NCBI RefSeq assembly: GCF_030209375.1
Contig: NZ_JARVSC010000011.1
Span: forward strand, 124,001 to 188,000
From: Plantibacter sp. ME-Dv--P-122b
GTDB lineage: Bacteria; Actinomycetota; Actinomycetes; Actinomycetales; Microbacteriaceae
DNA: 64,000 nucleotides
Direction of reading: 5' to 3'
Positions 8,338 through 16,048 of this stretch are shown piece after piece. The position numbers were made by a program, and so were the translations under genes. The notes beneath the pieces were generated by a model. The model saw only the letters and a program-made list of their open reading frames with translations. It was not told the DNA's origin and did no database searches. Every line of letters starts with the position of its first letter. Position 1 is the stretch's first letter.

Positions 8338-8775
8338 ATGACGACGCAGGTCACAGCACACGCCACCCGCGATGAGGACGGCACGTGGACGATCACGATC
8401 CCGGAACTCACGTCCACCGCGCCAAGTGGAGCGACGATCATCGCCACCGGTTCCGCACTCACCTTCCGAGGAGTGAAGAAGGCTGCATCGGACCTTGCGT
8501 CCGTTTGGCTGGATATCGAGCCCTCCGAACTCGAGGTGACGGTGACGGTCGAGGCGCCCAGTGCGATCGTCCGGCTCGTGGCCGAGAGCAACGACGCCAA
8601 TGCGGCCGGCAAGGCCGCGATCGAGCGCGCCGACGCACTGCGGCGCGAGGCAGCGCGCAAGCTCCGCGAAGAGGGCTACCCGATGGAAGCGGCCGGGGCC
8701 ATTCTCGGTGTGAGCTACCAGCGCGTTCAGCAGCTCGCCGGTCCATCGACTCGCTTGGTGAAGAAGTCCGCGTAA
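8338..8775 (+). CDS. hicB: HicB-type antitoxin with C-terminal DNA-binding helix
   Basis: A 145-residue protein starting at ATG 8338 behind GAGAGGAACC. The N-terminal part (DEDGTWTITIPEL) resembles the HicB RNase-H-like domain, which often carries the pattern DGxWxVxxPEL. A central helical region rich in Ala/Glu/Arg is followed by EEGYPMEAAGAILGVSYQRVQQL, a helix-turn-helix. It should bind HicA and repress the hicAB promoter. An independent transcript antisense to it is not supported. Confidence 0.82.
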   Translation: MTTQVTAHATRDEDGTWTITIPELTSTAPSGATIIATGSALTFRGVKKAASDLASVWLDIEPSELEVTVTVEAPSAIVRLVAESNDANAAGKAAIERADALRREAARKLREEGYPMEAAGAILGVSYQRVQQLAGPSTRLVKKSA

Positions 8776-8828
8776 GCGACAACGGTTAGCGGCACCGCGC
8801 AGCTCGCTCCTGCCGCCAATCCCGGCGC

Positions 8829-9380
8829 TCAGCTCCCTCGGGGCGGGGAGGCGTTCGCGGTGCCCGCGCTGAACGCGGTCAGCAGTCGCCGGCCCTCCGG
8901 CCAGGCGCCGAGTCCACTGGTGGAGTTCACGTGCCCGTGCCGCCCGATGCTGATTCGAGGCACGCCCCACGTCGCGGCGAACGCGGCCGCGCGTGCCTCC
9001 GAACAGTACGGGTCGTCGTCACTGGTCACGAGCAGTGCGGGCACGGATGGCCGGACATCGAGGTCCTCCGTGAACGCTGCGGCGACCCGCGGGAACCGCG
9101 GCCCGTCGGGATCGGGGGCGGCGACGAGGAACAGCCCGGCGACTCGAGTGGGGTTCGCCGCAGCCCAGCGGACGGCCAGCAGGCACGAGAGGCTGTGGGC
9201 CACCAAGATCGCCGGTTGGTCCGCCACCGCCCGGTCGAGCGCAGCGGACCAGTCGTCGAGATCCGGCTCGTCCCAGGACGCCGGCGCGAACCGTCGGATC
9301 GCAGGCGTCTCGCGCTCCCAGTGGGATTGCCAGTGGGCGTCGTCGGATCCACCGATTCCGGGCATGGTGATGATCGACAT
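8829..9380 (-). CDS. Alpha/beta hydrolase of the RBBP9/YdeN family
   Basis: A 183-residue protein starting at ATG 9380 with GGAATCCC upstream. It begins MSIITMPGIGGSDDAHWQSHWE, the PGxxGSxxxHWxxxWE signature of small serine hydrolases related to RBBP9/YdeN. The nucleophile lies in LVAHSLSCLLAVRWA (Ser in HSLSC), with an Asp in VTSDDDPYCS and a His in GRHGHVNSTSGLG. The length suits the family. It is transcribed divergently from the Lrp-type regulator at 9480, which may control it. Confidence 0.85.
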   Translation of the reverse strand: MSIITMPGIGGSDDAHWQSHWERETPAIRRFAPASWDEPDLDDWSAALDRAVADQPAILVAHSLSCLLAVRWAAANPTRVAGLFLVAAPDPDGPRFPRVAAAFTEDLDVRPSVPALLVTSDDDPYCSEARAAAFAATWGVPRISIGRHGHVNSTSGLGAWPEGRRLLTAFSAGTANASPPRGS

Positions 9381-9479
9381 GGGATTCCTTCGTCGTGGGC
9401 GGGTGATCTGTCCACAGCGTGCCCGCTGAACCATCGGTGTCAGCAGTTGGAGCGTCATCATCCGTTGTTTACTAAGCAG

Positions 9480-9935
9480 ATGACGGACGATGCTTCGCTT
9501 TCCTTCGATCGAACGGATCAGACGATCCTCGACGTGCTCCAGGTCGACGGGCGAACCACGATGACCGACCTCGCCCGGCTCGTGCACCTGTCCCAGCCGG
9601 CGGTGTCGGCGCGGGTCCGCAAGCTCGAACTCGCCGGATACATCACCGGCTATGGAGCTCGGGTGTCACCGAAGAAGCTCGGGCTCACGACGCACGCCGT
9701 CGTCCGGCTCCGGACGACCCACGCACAGATCCAACCGGCACTGACCCAGTTCGACGAGCTGCCGGAGATCCACCGGATCTACCGCGTGACCGGCGAGGAC
9801 TGCTTCGTCCTCGACGTGCACGCTCCCTCGCCCGAGCGCCTCGAGCAGATCATCGACGCCATCGGCCGGTTCGGCCCGGTGAGCACGGCCCTGGTACTGC
9901 GCGAGTACCCGGCCCACCCCATCGCCAGCCGCTGA
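9480..9935 (+). CDS. Lrp/AsnC-family transcriptional regulator
   Basis: A 151-residue protein starting at ATG 9480. An N-terminal winged HTH (DQTILDVLQVDGRTTMTDLARLV, then LSQPAVSARVRKLELAGYI) precedes a RAM-type ligand domain (AVVRLRTTHAQ, IYRVTGEDCFVLDVHAPS). These proteins sense amino acids or related effectors and usually act on divergent or nearby genes; the hydrolase at 8829-9380 is divergent with a 99-base gap. A TTTACT sequence six bases before the ATG could be a -10 element of a leaderless transcript, but this copy is weak. Confidence 0.9.
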   Translation: MTDDASLSFDRTDQTILDVLQVDGRTTMTDLARLVHLSQPAVSARVRKLELAGYITGYGARVSPKKLGLTTHAVVRLRTTHAQIQPALTQFDELPEIHRIYRVTGEDCFVLDVHAPSPERLEQIIDAIGRFGPVSTALVLREYPAHPIASR

Positions 9936-9942
9936 GTGTCGC

Positions 9943-10587
9943 TCATCGATACCACTCTTCATCGACCGTGGCGAGGCGCGAGGGGTGCACCTGGTCGGTG
10001 AGACCGAAGAACTTCTGGAAGCTCATGATCAGGGGCCGCCACCGAAGCGGGTCGATCCGGTTCGGGTGGGCCGCGTCCTGGATGCCGGGGTGGACGTGCA
10101 CCCGCGTGACGGTCACCTCGAAGACCGAGGCTGAACCGGCCTCGGCGGGATCATGGACATTGAGTGGATGAACGGCGGTCACGCGGCCTTCCAGCGACAC
10201 CGGGCACTCGGCGACCCGCGGGGGAGCGACGGTCGTCGAGGGCACCGCGGTGAGGCCGGCGAGGGCGAACTTGTCGGCGGCGTGCCGGTAGCCGACCTGC
10301 TGCTTGGCCGCGGGCACCGGATGCCGGCCGGTCGTGAGCGCGAGGCGGTCGACGGCGTCGACCTGGGCGACCGACGGTAGATTCATCACGACCTCCCTGG
10401 TCGCGAGCAGGTTCGACGCCGTCTGCGACCGCATCCCCATGCCCAGGACGGCCGTGTGGCCGAGCCAGAAGGCCGACGACATCGGGGCGAGGTTCGGGCG
10501 GCCGTGGGCGTCCGCCGTGCTGAGCAGCACCACGGGTGTCCCGAAGTAGAGGATGGCGGGGTCGATGTCGACATGGGAGTGGGGCAC
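9943..10587 (-). CDS. Flavin reductase-like FMN-binding split-barrel protein
   Basis: A 214-residue protein. PVVLLSTADAHGRPNLAPMSSAFWLG and MGMRSQTASNLLATREVVMNLP match the FMN-binding split-barrel/flavin reductase family (IPR012349 type), where the N-x-AP-S-F and NL motifs contact flavin. It could reduce free flavin or act as an oxidoreductase on a small molecule. Its stop lies seven bases from the convergent Lrp gene's stop. Confidence 0.85.
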   Translation of the reverse strand: MPHSHVDIDPAILYFGTPVVLLSTADAHGRPNLAPMSSAFWLGHTAVLGMGMRSQTASNLLATREVVMNLPSVAQVDAVDRLALTTGRHPVPAAKQQVGYRHAADKFALAGLTAVPSTTVAPPRVAECPVSLEGRVTAVHPLNVHDPAEAGSASVFEVTVTRVHVHPGIQDAAHPNRIDPLRWRPLIMSFQKFFGLTDQVHPSRLATVDEEWYR

Positions 10588-10704
10588 GGGTGTCCAGACG
10601 TCAGGGAAGCGGGGCGGTCACCTCTCAGCTTCCTCAGTCGCGTCACCCTGAGCTGGCGGGAAACAGACGTCGCATCGGGGTGGTCGAGTGCACCCGGCGG
10701 CGAC

Positions 10705-10719
10705 TAGCGTTGACGGGTG
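10705..10719 (+). promoter_or_regulatory. Probable leaderless promoter: TAGCGT, six bases, GTG
   Basis: A -10-like hexamer TAGCGT ends six bases before the GTG start of the GNAT gene and no Shine-Dalgarno sequence precedes the start. Transcription would begin at or next to the start codon. The same TANNNT-N6-RTG arrangement occurs at 44313, 55249 and 63696. Confidence 0.55.
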
Positions 10720-11259
10720 TTCACCGTGATCAACCTCGCCGACGGCATCGACATGCGGCCCTTGGAACTCGGCGATGCGAGGGAGCTCGCTGCGGCGTAC
10801 GCGCGCAACCGCGACCATCTGGCCCCGTGGGAGCCGGCTCGATCCGAGGAGTTCTTCACCGAGGCCGCGCAATCGGCGGACCTCACCAGCAAGCTCGCGT
10901 CGAGTGCCGCCGGGAGCGCGTACTCGCTCGGCCTGTTCGATGGCGCGACGGTCGTCGGCCGGTTCAACCTGTCGGGGATCGTCCGCGGCCCGTTCCAGAA
11001 CGCCGCGCTCGGCTACTGGGTGGATGCGGACTACGCGGGTAAGGGCCTCGCGACGGCCGCCGTGCAGGCGATCGTCCGGGTAGCGCGCGACGACCTCCGC
11101 CTGCATCGGGTCGAGGCGAGCACGCTGCTGCACAACCACGGTTCGCAACGGGTGCTCCGGAAAGCCGGGTTCGAGCAGATCGGCATGGCTCCGTCGTACC
11201 TGAGGATCGCCGGGACCTGGCAGGACCACAACCTGTATCAGATGATCCTGCACGGGTGA
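10717..11259 (+). CDS. GNAT acetyltransferase, RimJ/RimL type
   Basis: A 180-residue protein. DMRPLELGDARELAAAYARNRDHLAPWEPAR is the usual start of RimJ/RimL-like enzymes. The acetyl-CoA loop is seen in GYWVDADYAGKGLATAA and the C-terminal RVLRKAGFEQIG completes the fold. Family members acetylate N-terminal amines of ribosomal proteins or other substrates. The GTG start at 10717 appears leaderless. Confidence 0.87.
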   Translation: MFTVINLADGIDMRPLELGDARELAAAYARNRDHLAPWEPARSEEFFTEAAQSADLTSKLASSAAGSAYSLGLFDGATVVGRFNLSGIVRGPFQNAALGYWVDADYAGKGLATAAVQAIVRVARDDLRLHRVEASTLLHNHGSQRVLRKAGFEQIGMAPSYLRIAGTWQDHNLYQMILHG

Positions 11260-11304
11260 GTCTCGGAACCGCAACGGCTGACCGCGTGATCGTGTCCCGG
11301 AGGC

Positions 11305-12342
11305 TCAGGGCTTGTCGACGACCGACGCACGAGGGTGCGCGGGCTCACGCCGGCGCACGAGCGGGTTCTCGAAGGACTTGAGGAGCACGGCCAGGTTGGT
11401 CATCGCCCGGTCGCGCTCCCGGACGTTCTCCTCCCAGTCGGGGTGGGGTAGCTGTGCCTGCACCTCCGTCGCGACGCGCTCGATGGTCTCGGCGGTCCAC
11501 GGGTTCTCCTGGCCACGCTCCAAGCCCAGTCGAGCGTAGACCGGTCCGATGACCTCGCCGTGGCGGCGCAGGCCGCCACGGGTGTTCAGCTCGCTCGTCG
11601 TGAAGGGACCGATCACCGACCATCGCCGGCCGAGTCCGTCACGGACCAGGACGTCGAGGTCGGCGACGCTGATGACGCCGTCTCGCACGAGACAGTAGGC
11701 CTCCCGCAACAGGGCGCCCTGCAGCCGGTTGAACACGAAGCCCTCGACCTCGTGGTCCAACACGATGGGGGCGATGTCCACCTCCGCCAGCAGGTCGTGG
11801 GCGACGGCGATGGCCTCGGCGGAGGTGAAGTCGGCCGGCACGATCTCCGCGACTCGCAGGAAGTAGGGCGGATTACCGGGGTGCACGACGAGGCAGCGTG
11901 CGCGGCCGGGTAGGTCGGCGGCGAAGGCGGAGGCGACGATGGTGGACGTCGAGCTGGCGAGCACCGCGTGCGGTTCGGTCAATCGGTCCATCTCCCGGAA
12001 CAGGGCGACCTTCACCTCGAGATCCTCGATCACGCTCTCCTGCACGTAGACGACGTCGTGCAATGCTTCGGCGAGTGTCTCGCAGACCAGGACTCGGGCC
12101 AGGACGGCCTCGGGTTCGTCGTCGAGCAGGCCGGCCGTCTTGAGTTCGACGAGTTTCCCGTGCACCGTCGCCCGGGTGGCGTCGCGGGTGGAGGGGTTCG
12201 ACTCGTACACCCGCACGTGCCGTCCGGCGGAGGCGAAGACGACGATCCACGCCGCCCCGATGCTGCCTGCGCCCACGACGGCCACCGACCCGCTCTCATC
12301 GTCGCCGGTTCCAGGAGGGGGGAGAAGAAGGTCCATGCTCAT
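11305..12342 (-). CDS. 3-hydroxyacyl-CoA dehydrogenase-family NAD enzyme (carnitine/gulonate dehydrogenase-like)
   Basis: A 345-residue protein. The NAD-binding motif VAVVGAGSIGAAWIVVFASAGRHVRVYE is followed by the family's STSTI segment and catalytic His (VVHPGNPPYFLRVAEIV), then the C-terminal helical domain (EGFVFNRLQGALLREAYCLV). Single-domain members of this size include 3-hydroxybutyryl-CoA, L-gulonate and L-carnitine dehydrogenases; HPGNPPY rather than HFFNP favours the latter two. It is transcribed away from the VOC gene, across a large inverted repeat at 12416-12469. It could oxidise a 3-hydroxy acid of the pathway encoded to its right. Confidence 0.85.
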   Translation of the reverse strand: MSMDLLLPPPGTGDDESGSVAVVGAGSIGAAWIVVFASAGRHVRVYESNPSTRDATRATVHGKLVELKTAGLLDDEPEAVLARVLVCETLAEALHDVVYVQESVIEDLEVKVALFREMDRLTEPHAVLASSTSTIVASAFAADLPGRARCLVVHPGNPPYFLRVAEIVPADFTSAEAIAVAHDLLAEVDIAPIVLDHEVEGFVFNRLQGALLREAYCLVRDGVISVADLDVLVRDGLGRRWSVIGPFTTSELNTRGGLRRHGEVIGPVYARLGLERGQENPWTAETIERVATEVQAQLPHPDWEENVRERDRAMTNLAVLLKSFENPLVRRREPAHPRASVVDKP

Positions 12343-12415
12343 CCGATCCGTCGATGACCTCTATGTCGGGCGAATCCGTCGTGAATGCCACCCTGCGTCG
12401 AAAGTGTACGTTCTG

Positions 12416-12469
12416 CGAACACACGATCGCAATACGCACCGAATCGTGCGTATTGCGATCAAGTGTTCG
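12416..12469. promoter_or_regulatory. Large inverted repeat in the divergent promoter, probable regulator-binding site
   Basis: Two 24-base arms (12416-12439 and 12446-12469) match at 22 of 24 positions around a six-base centre, CGAATC. Each arm contains the 14-mer ATCGCAATACGCAC or its complement. A related 14-mer, GTGCGAAATGCGAC, occurs at the aminotransferase/aldehyde dehydrogenase promoter. The IclR-type protein encoded at 21288-22091 is the obvious candidate ligand, because PcaU/PobR sites have a similar form. Confidence 0.6.
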
Positions 12470-12558
12470 TTATGCATACGATCATGGGCAACAAACGTAG
12501 CTGTACGCACCCGGGGCATCCGTCCCGTGGAGACCACGATGTCGTGAGGAACCAGACC

Positions 12559-13524
12559 ATGAGTGCACCACCACGTCAGGGCTTCGGCACCCTGCTCGGC
12601 CTCGACCACATCGGGGTCGGGGTGTCGGACATGGCCACCTCCCTCGACTTCTACGCCGAGCTCGGCTTCGTCGACGTCGTGTTCGACTACGAGGGTCCGC
12701 TGCCGGGCCTGTCCCGCGTCGCCGGCCACACGGAGACCGAGGCGCGCGTGGTCTATCTGCGCAGCGGTAACCCGACGGTCCTGGGTCGGTCCGGCATCAA
12801 GCTCGTCCAGCTGACGAACCGCGAGCAGCCGCCGGTACCCGATGGCTTCGCCTACGGTGAACCGGGCATCTGCGAGGTGTGCGTCCACGTCAAGGACTAC
12901 GAACCGTTCCACGAATCGCTCGTCGCCAGCGGGCACCGGAGCCTCATGGAGCCGAACGAGCAGGTGCTCGACCCCTACCGCACGCACTGCGGCCTCTCCT
13001 ACGTCGAGGACCCGGACGGAGCCAAGATCGAGTTCATCGAATGGAGCTCCCTGGAGGCGGGTTGGCCCCACCCCAGTGGCCCACAGGGCGTCAACCACGT
13101 CGCGTTCGGCGTCCGGGACTCCGAACGGACCGAAGCCTTCTACCGGCGACTCGGATTCAGCACGAAGCTCTTCGACATGTCCGGCGTGAACGAGCCGATG
13201 GACCCCTGGTTCCACGCCGTGGGCCGGCAGCCACCGGAGCAACGGATGATGCTCCTCATGAGCCCGCACGGCGGCTCGCTCGAGCCCGTACAGCAGACTC
13301 CGGCCGGGCCCGACCTGCGCGGCGAGTGGGGGCACCTCGGGACCTTCGAGTTCGCGCTGGGCGCCCGCAACCTCGACCTGGCCATCGACTACCTGGCCTC
13401 GATCGACGTGCCGCTGGTCGACGAACCGGCCGAGGTGCAGCTCCCGGATGGTGCGAGCTGGCGGTTTGTACACATCGAGGACCCGGATGGACTGTACGTG
13501 AGTGTGACGGAGGTACGCGCGTGA
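12559..13524 (+). CDS. Two-domain VOC (glyoxalase/extradiol dioxygenase-like) protein
   Basis: A 321-residue protein starting at ATG 12559 behind GAGGAACC. It carries two VOC modules: LLGLDHIGVGVSDMATSLDFYAELGF at the N terminus and GVNHVAFGVRDSERTEAFYRRLGF near residue 178. Candidate metal ligands are the first His of each module and Glu residues in AKIEFIEW and YVSVTE. Two-module VOC proteins include extradiol dioxygenases, 4-hydroxyphenylpyruvate dioxygenase relatives and isomerases. As first gene of the transporter/dehydrogenase operon it probably acts on a pathway intermediate. Its stop overlaps the ABC ATPase GTG start. Confidence 0.8.
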   Translation: MSAPPRQGFGTLLGLDHIGVGVSDMATSLDFYAELGFVDVVFDYEGPLPGLSRVAGHTETEARVVYLRSGNPTVLGRSGIKLVQLTNREQPPVPDGFAYGEPGICEVCVHVKDYEPFHESLVASGHRSLMEPNEQVLDPYRTHCGLSYVEDPDGAKIEFIEWSSLEAGWPHPSGPQGVNHVAFGVRDSERTEAFYRRLGFSTKLFDMSGVNEPMDPWFHAVGRQPPEQRMMLLMSPHGGSLEPVQQTPAGPDLRGEWGHLGTFEFALGARNLDLAIDYLASIDVPLVDEPAEVQLPDGASWRFVHIEDPDGLYVSVTEVRA

Positions 13525-14321
13525 CGGCGACGACGACGAGCCGGATGGAGGCGTCGGCCGATCAGCCGAAGGCACCGATCATCCAGCTGCGGCAGATCAA
13601 CAAGTCCTTCGGGCCCACCCAGGTCCTGTTCGACATCGACCTGGAGGTGCAGCGTGGCGAGCACGTCGTGCTGTTCGGGCCGTCGGGCTCGGGGAAGTCG
13701 ACGGTGCTCCGGAGCATCAACCTGCTCGCCGACCCGGACTCGGGCTCGCTGCAGGTCGACGGGGTCGAGTTCGGTCCGGGGCTGCCGGGTGACACCGGCG
13801 TCAAGCGCGGCGGTCGGCTCGCCTTGCGCCGTCGGGTCGGCATGGTGTTCCAACAGTTCAACCTGTTCCCCCACCTCTGCGCGCTCGACAACGTCGCGCT
13901 CCCGCTCCGCAAGGTGCACCGGCTCAGCAGGGACGCCGCCCGGGAACGTGCCGCGGTCGCCCTGCGTCGGGTCGGCCTCATCGCCCGCGCCGGGCATTAC
14001 CCGGCCGAGTTGTCCGGAGGACAGCAGCAGCGGGTCGCGATCGCTCGGGCCCTCGCGCTCGACCCCGAGGTGATCCTGTTCGACGAGCCCACCTCGGCCC
14101 TCGACCCGGAGCTGGTCGGCGAGGTGCTCAAGACGATGCGCGAGGTGGCTGAGACGGGGATGACGATGGTCGTCGTCACCCACGAGCTCGGCTTCGCGAA
14201 GGAGATCGGCGATCTCAACGTGTTCATGGAGGACGGACGGATCGTGGAGTCCGGACCTCGAGGTTTCTACGAGAACTGCACGAGCGACCGCGCTCGTGAG
14301 TTCCTCAAGGCGGTGATGTGA
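13521..14321 (+). CDS. Polar amino acid ABC transporter ATP-binding protein
   Basis: A 266-residue ATPase of the HisP/GlnQ class, starting with a GTG that overlaps the VOC stop codon (GTGA). Walker A is GPSGSGKST, the Q-loop lies in GMVFQQFNLFPH, the signature is LSGGQQQR and Walker B is ILFDEPTSALDPE, followed by THELGFA. Importers of this class take up glutamine, histidine, arginine, opines and other polar amino acids. It works with the permease at 14321 and the lipoprotein at 15188 and is co-transcribed with the catabolic genes. Confidence 0.93.
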   Translation: MTATTTSRMEASADQPKAPIIQLRQINKSFGPTQVLFDIDLEVQRGEHVVLFGPSGSGKSTVLRSINLLADPDSGSLQVDGVEFGPGLPGDTGVKRGGRLALRRRVGMVFQQFNLFPHLCALDNVALPLRKVHRLSRDAARERAAVALRRVGLIARAGHYPAELSGGQQQRVAIARALALDPEVILFDEPTSALDPELVGEVLKTMREVAETGMTMVVVTHELGFAKEIGDLNVFMEDGRIVESGPRGFYENCTSDRAREFLKAVM

Positions 14322-15097
14322 TGTCGATCGGTGATTACGACTGGAGCCTGATCTGGGACAACCGGGACGCCCTGCTCGGCGGCCTGTGGACGGCGGCGGC
14401 CGTGGCGGTGATCGCGCTCCTGATCTCCGTCGTCTGTGGCCTGCTGTTGGCCGTCCTGCGTTCGGCGCCGAAGCCGTTCAACTGGATCGCGCTCGTGTAC
14501 ATCAACATCTTCCGTGGCGTGCCCGCTCTCGTGAGCGTCATCTGGGTCTACTTCGGACTCGCGCTGTTGCTCGGGGTGCGCTTCTCGGTCTTCCAGGCGG
14601 GTGTCATCGCCCTGTCCTTGCTGTACAGCGCGTTCTTCGCGGAGATCTTCCGCTCGGCCCTCGAGGCCGTGTCGCCCGGACACCGCGAGGCCGGATGGGC
14701 ACTCGGGATGAAGTCGAGCCAGATCTTCTTCTCGGTGACCTTGCCGCAGGCGCTCAAGATCGCGTTGCCGAACATCGGCAGCATGTTCATCGGCATGGTG
14801 AAGGACACGTCGACGTTCACCGTGATCGGCCTGCTGGAGGTGGTGCGCGTCACGCAGAACCTCGTGGCCACGACCTTCCAGCCGTTCGTCCTCTACACAG
14901 CGGCTGCCCTCATCTACGTGCTCGCCGCCTTTGCGATCGACCTGATCTTCCGGCTCATCGAGGGCACCTACGTGCGTCCTCCGCTCGGGGGCGTGGGACG
15001 CATGCTGCGTCGGCGCCAGAACAAGCGGATCGACACGATCGTCGAGCGCGTGAATGCCGGCAGCATCGCCACGTCCACCGTCCCGACGCTGCACTGA
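14321..15097 (+). CDS. Polar amino acid ABC transporter permease
   Basis: A 258-residue protein of the HisM/GlnP family. Its ATG at 14321 overlaps the ATPase stop (TGATG); a GTG three bases upstream is equally possible. It has about five membrane helices and the permease loop motif EAGWALGMKSSQIFFSVTLPQA, which contacts the ATPase. NIFRGVPALVSVIWVYFG is the typical FRGTPLLVQ-like segment. Only one permease gene is present, so it would act as a homodimer. Confidence 0.92.
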   Translation: MSIGDYDWSLIWDNRDALLGGLWTAAAVAVIALLISVVCGLLLAVLRSAPKPFNWIALVYINIFRGVPALVSVIWVYFGLALLLGVRFSVFQAGVIALSLLYSAFFAEIFRSALEAVSPGHREAGWALGMKSSQIFFSVTLPQALKIALPNIGSMFIGMVKDTSTFTVIGLLEVVRVTQNLVATTFQPFVLYTAAALIYVLAAFAIDLIFRLIEGTYVRPPLGGVGRMLRRRQNKRIDTIVERVNAGSIATSTVPTLH

Positions 15098-15187
15098 CCC
15101 GACGCCGTCCTGACCCGAACCCGTCCGGCATCCGCCCGGCACCCGCTGTTCCACCCATCCGTACCCCCACACCGAATGGAGACACCC

Positions 15188-16045
15188 GTGACATCCCGAA
15201 TGCGCACCTCCCTCCGACTTCCCCTGGTGGCGGCCCTCGCCGTGGCAGCACTGGCGCTGTCCGCGTGCAGTGGCGCAGACGCCGGCTCCTCCGGCGCAGA
15301 CGCGTCCGCCGGCGGTGACGATCTCGGTCTCATGACGCCCGGCACCCTCGTCGTCGGTATGAACCTGCAGTACAAGCCCGAGATGTACCTCGACGAGTCC
15401 GGGAAGCCGACCGGGTACGACGTCGACCTCCTCAACGCCATGGCGGACGAACTCGGCGTGAAGCTCGACATCCAGAACCTCGACTTCAACGGCCTCATCC
15501 CGGGGCTGCAGGCGTCGCAGTTCGACGTCGTGTCGGTCGGTCTCGGCGCGACGGACGAGCGGAAGAAGGTCATCGACTTCAGCCGGGGGTACGTCCCCTA
15601 CGCGACCGTCCTCGCGGCGTCGCCGGACTCCAACCTCGGCACCGCGGTCGACTCGTACAACAAGGCGGGTGTGACCATCACGGCGCTTCAGGGGTCGACC
15701 GGCGAGCAGCTCGTCCGCGACACCTTCCCGAACGCGACCGTCGCGACGTTCCCCGACCAGAACGCGGCGCTCCTCGAGGTCGCCACAGGCCGGGCCGACG
15801 CCACGGTCGTCGAGGACTACATCCTCGCCGAGTTCGACCGGAGCAACCCCGACCAGGTGGTGCCACTCGACACCGACGAACCGCTCGCGCTCTACTACGG
15901 TTCCTACGGGGTGCAGAAGGGCAACACCGAACTGACCGAGGCGATCGACGCGTTCCTCTGCTCGGCGCAGCAGGACGGGACACTCGAGGAGCTGTACACC
16001 AAGTGGATGGCGCCGAGTATGCCCGCGATGCCGGAGGGCTGCTGA
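15188..16045 (+). CDS. Amino acid-binding lipoprotein of the ABC importer
   Basis: A 285-residue solute-binding protein. The GTG at 15188 is preferred because GGAG lies five bases upstream; an ATG at 15176 is in frame. The signal peptide ends in a lipobox LSACS (Cys near residue 25). The mature protein starts with GTLVVGMNLQYKPEMYLDESGKPTGYDVDLLNAMA, the family 3 binding-protein signature, and contains LQGSTGEQLV. It delivers the pathway's substrate, probably a polar amino, imino or opine-like acid. Confidence 0.92.
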   Translation: MTSRMRTSLRLPLVAALAVAALALSACSGADAGSSGADASAGGDDLGLMTPGTLVVGMNLQYKPEMYLDESGKPTGYDVDLLNAMADELGVKLDIQNLDFNGLIPGLQASQFDVVSVGLGATDERKKVIDFSRGYVPYATVLAASPDSNLGTAVDSYNKAGVTITALQGSTGEQLVRDTFPNATVATFPDQNAALLEVATGRADATVVEDYILAEFDRSNPDQVVPLDTDEPLALYYGSYGVQKGNTELTEAIDAFLCSAQQDGTLEELYTKWMAPSMPAMPEGC

Positions 16046-16048
16046 CCG

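Noticed and set aside
8108-8775. Genomic island boundary at hicAB
   Set aside because: No integrase, direct repeats or strong change in codon use were seen, so only an isolated toxin-antitoxin pair is supported.
11305-12342. Full carnitine degradation locus
   Set aside because: The dehydrogenase resembles carnitine dehydrogenase, but no beta-keto acid cleavage enzyme or betaine demethylation genes are in the window.
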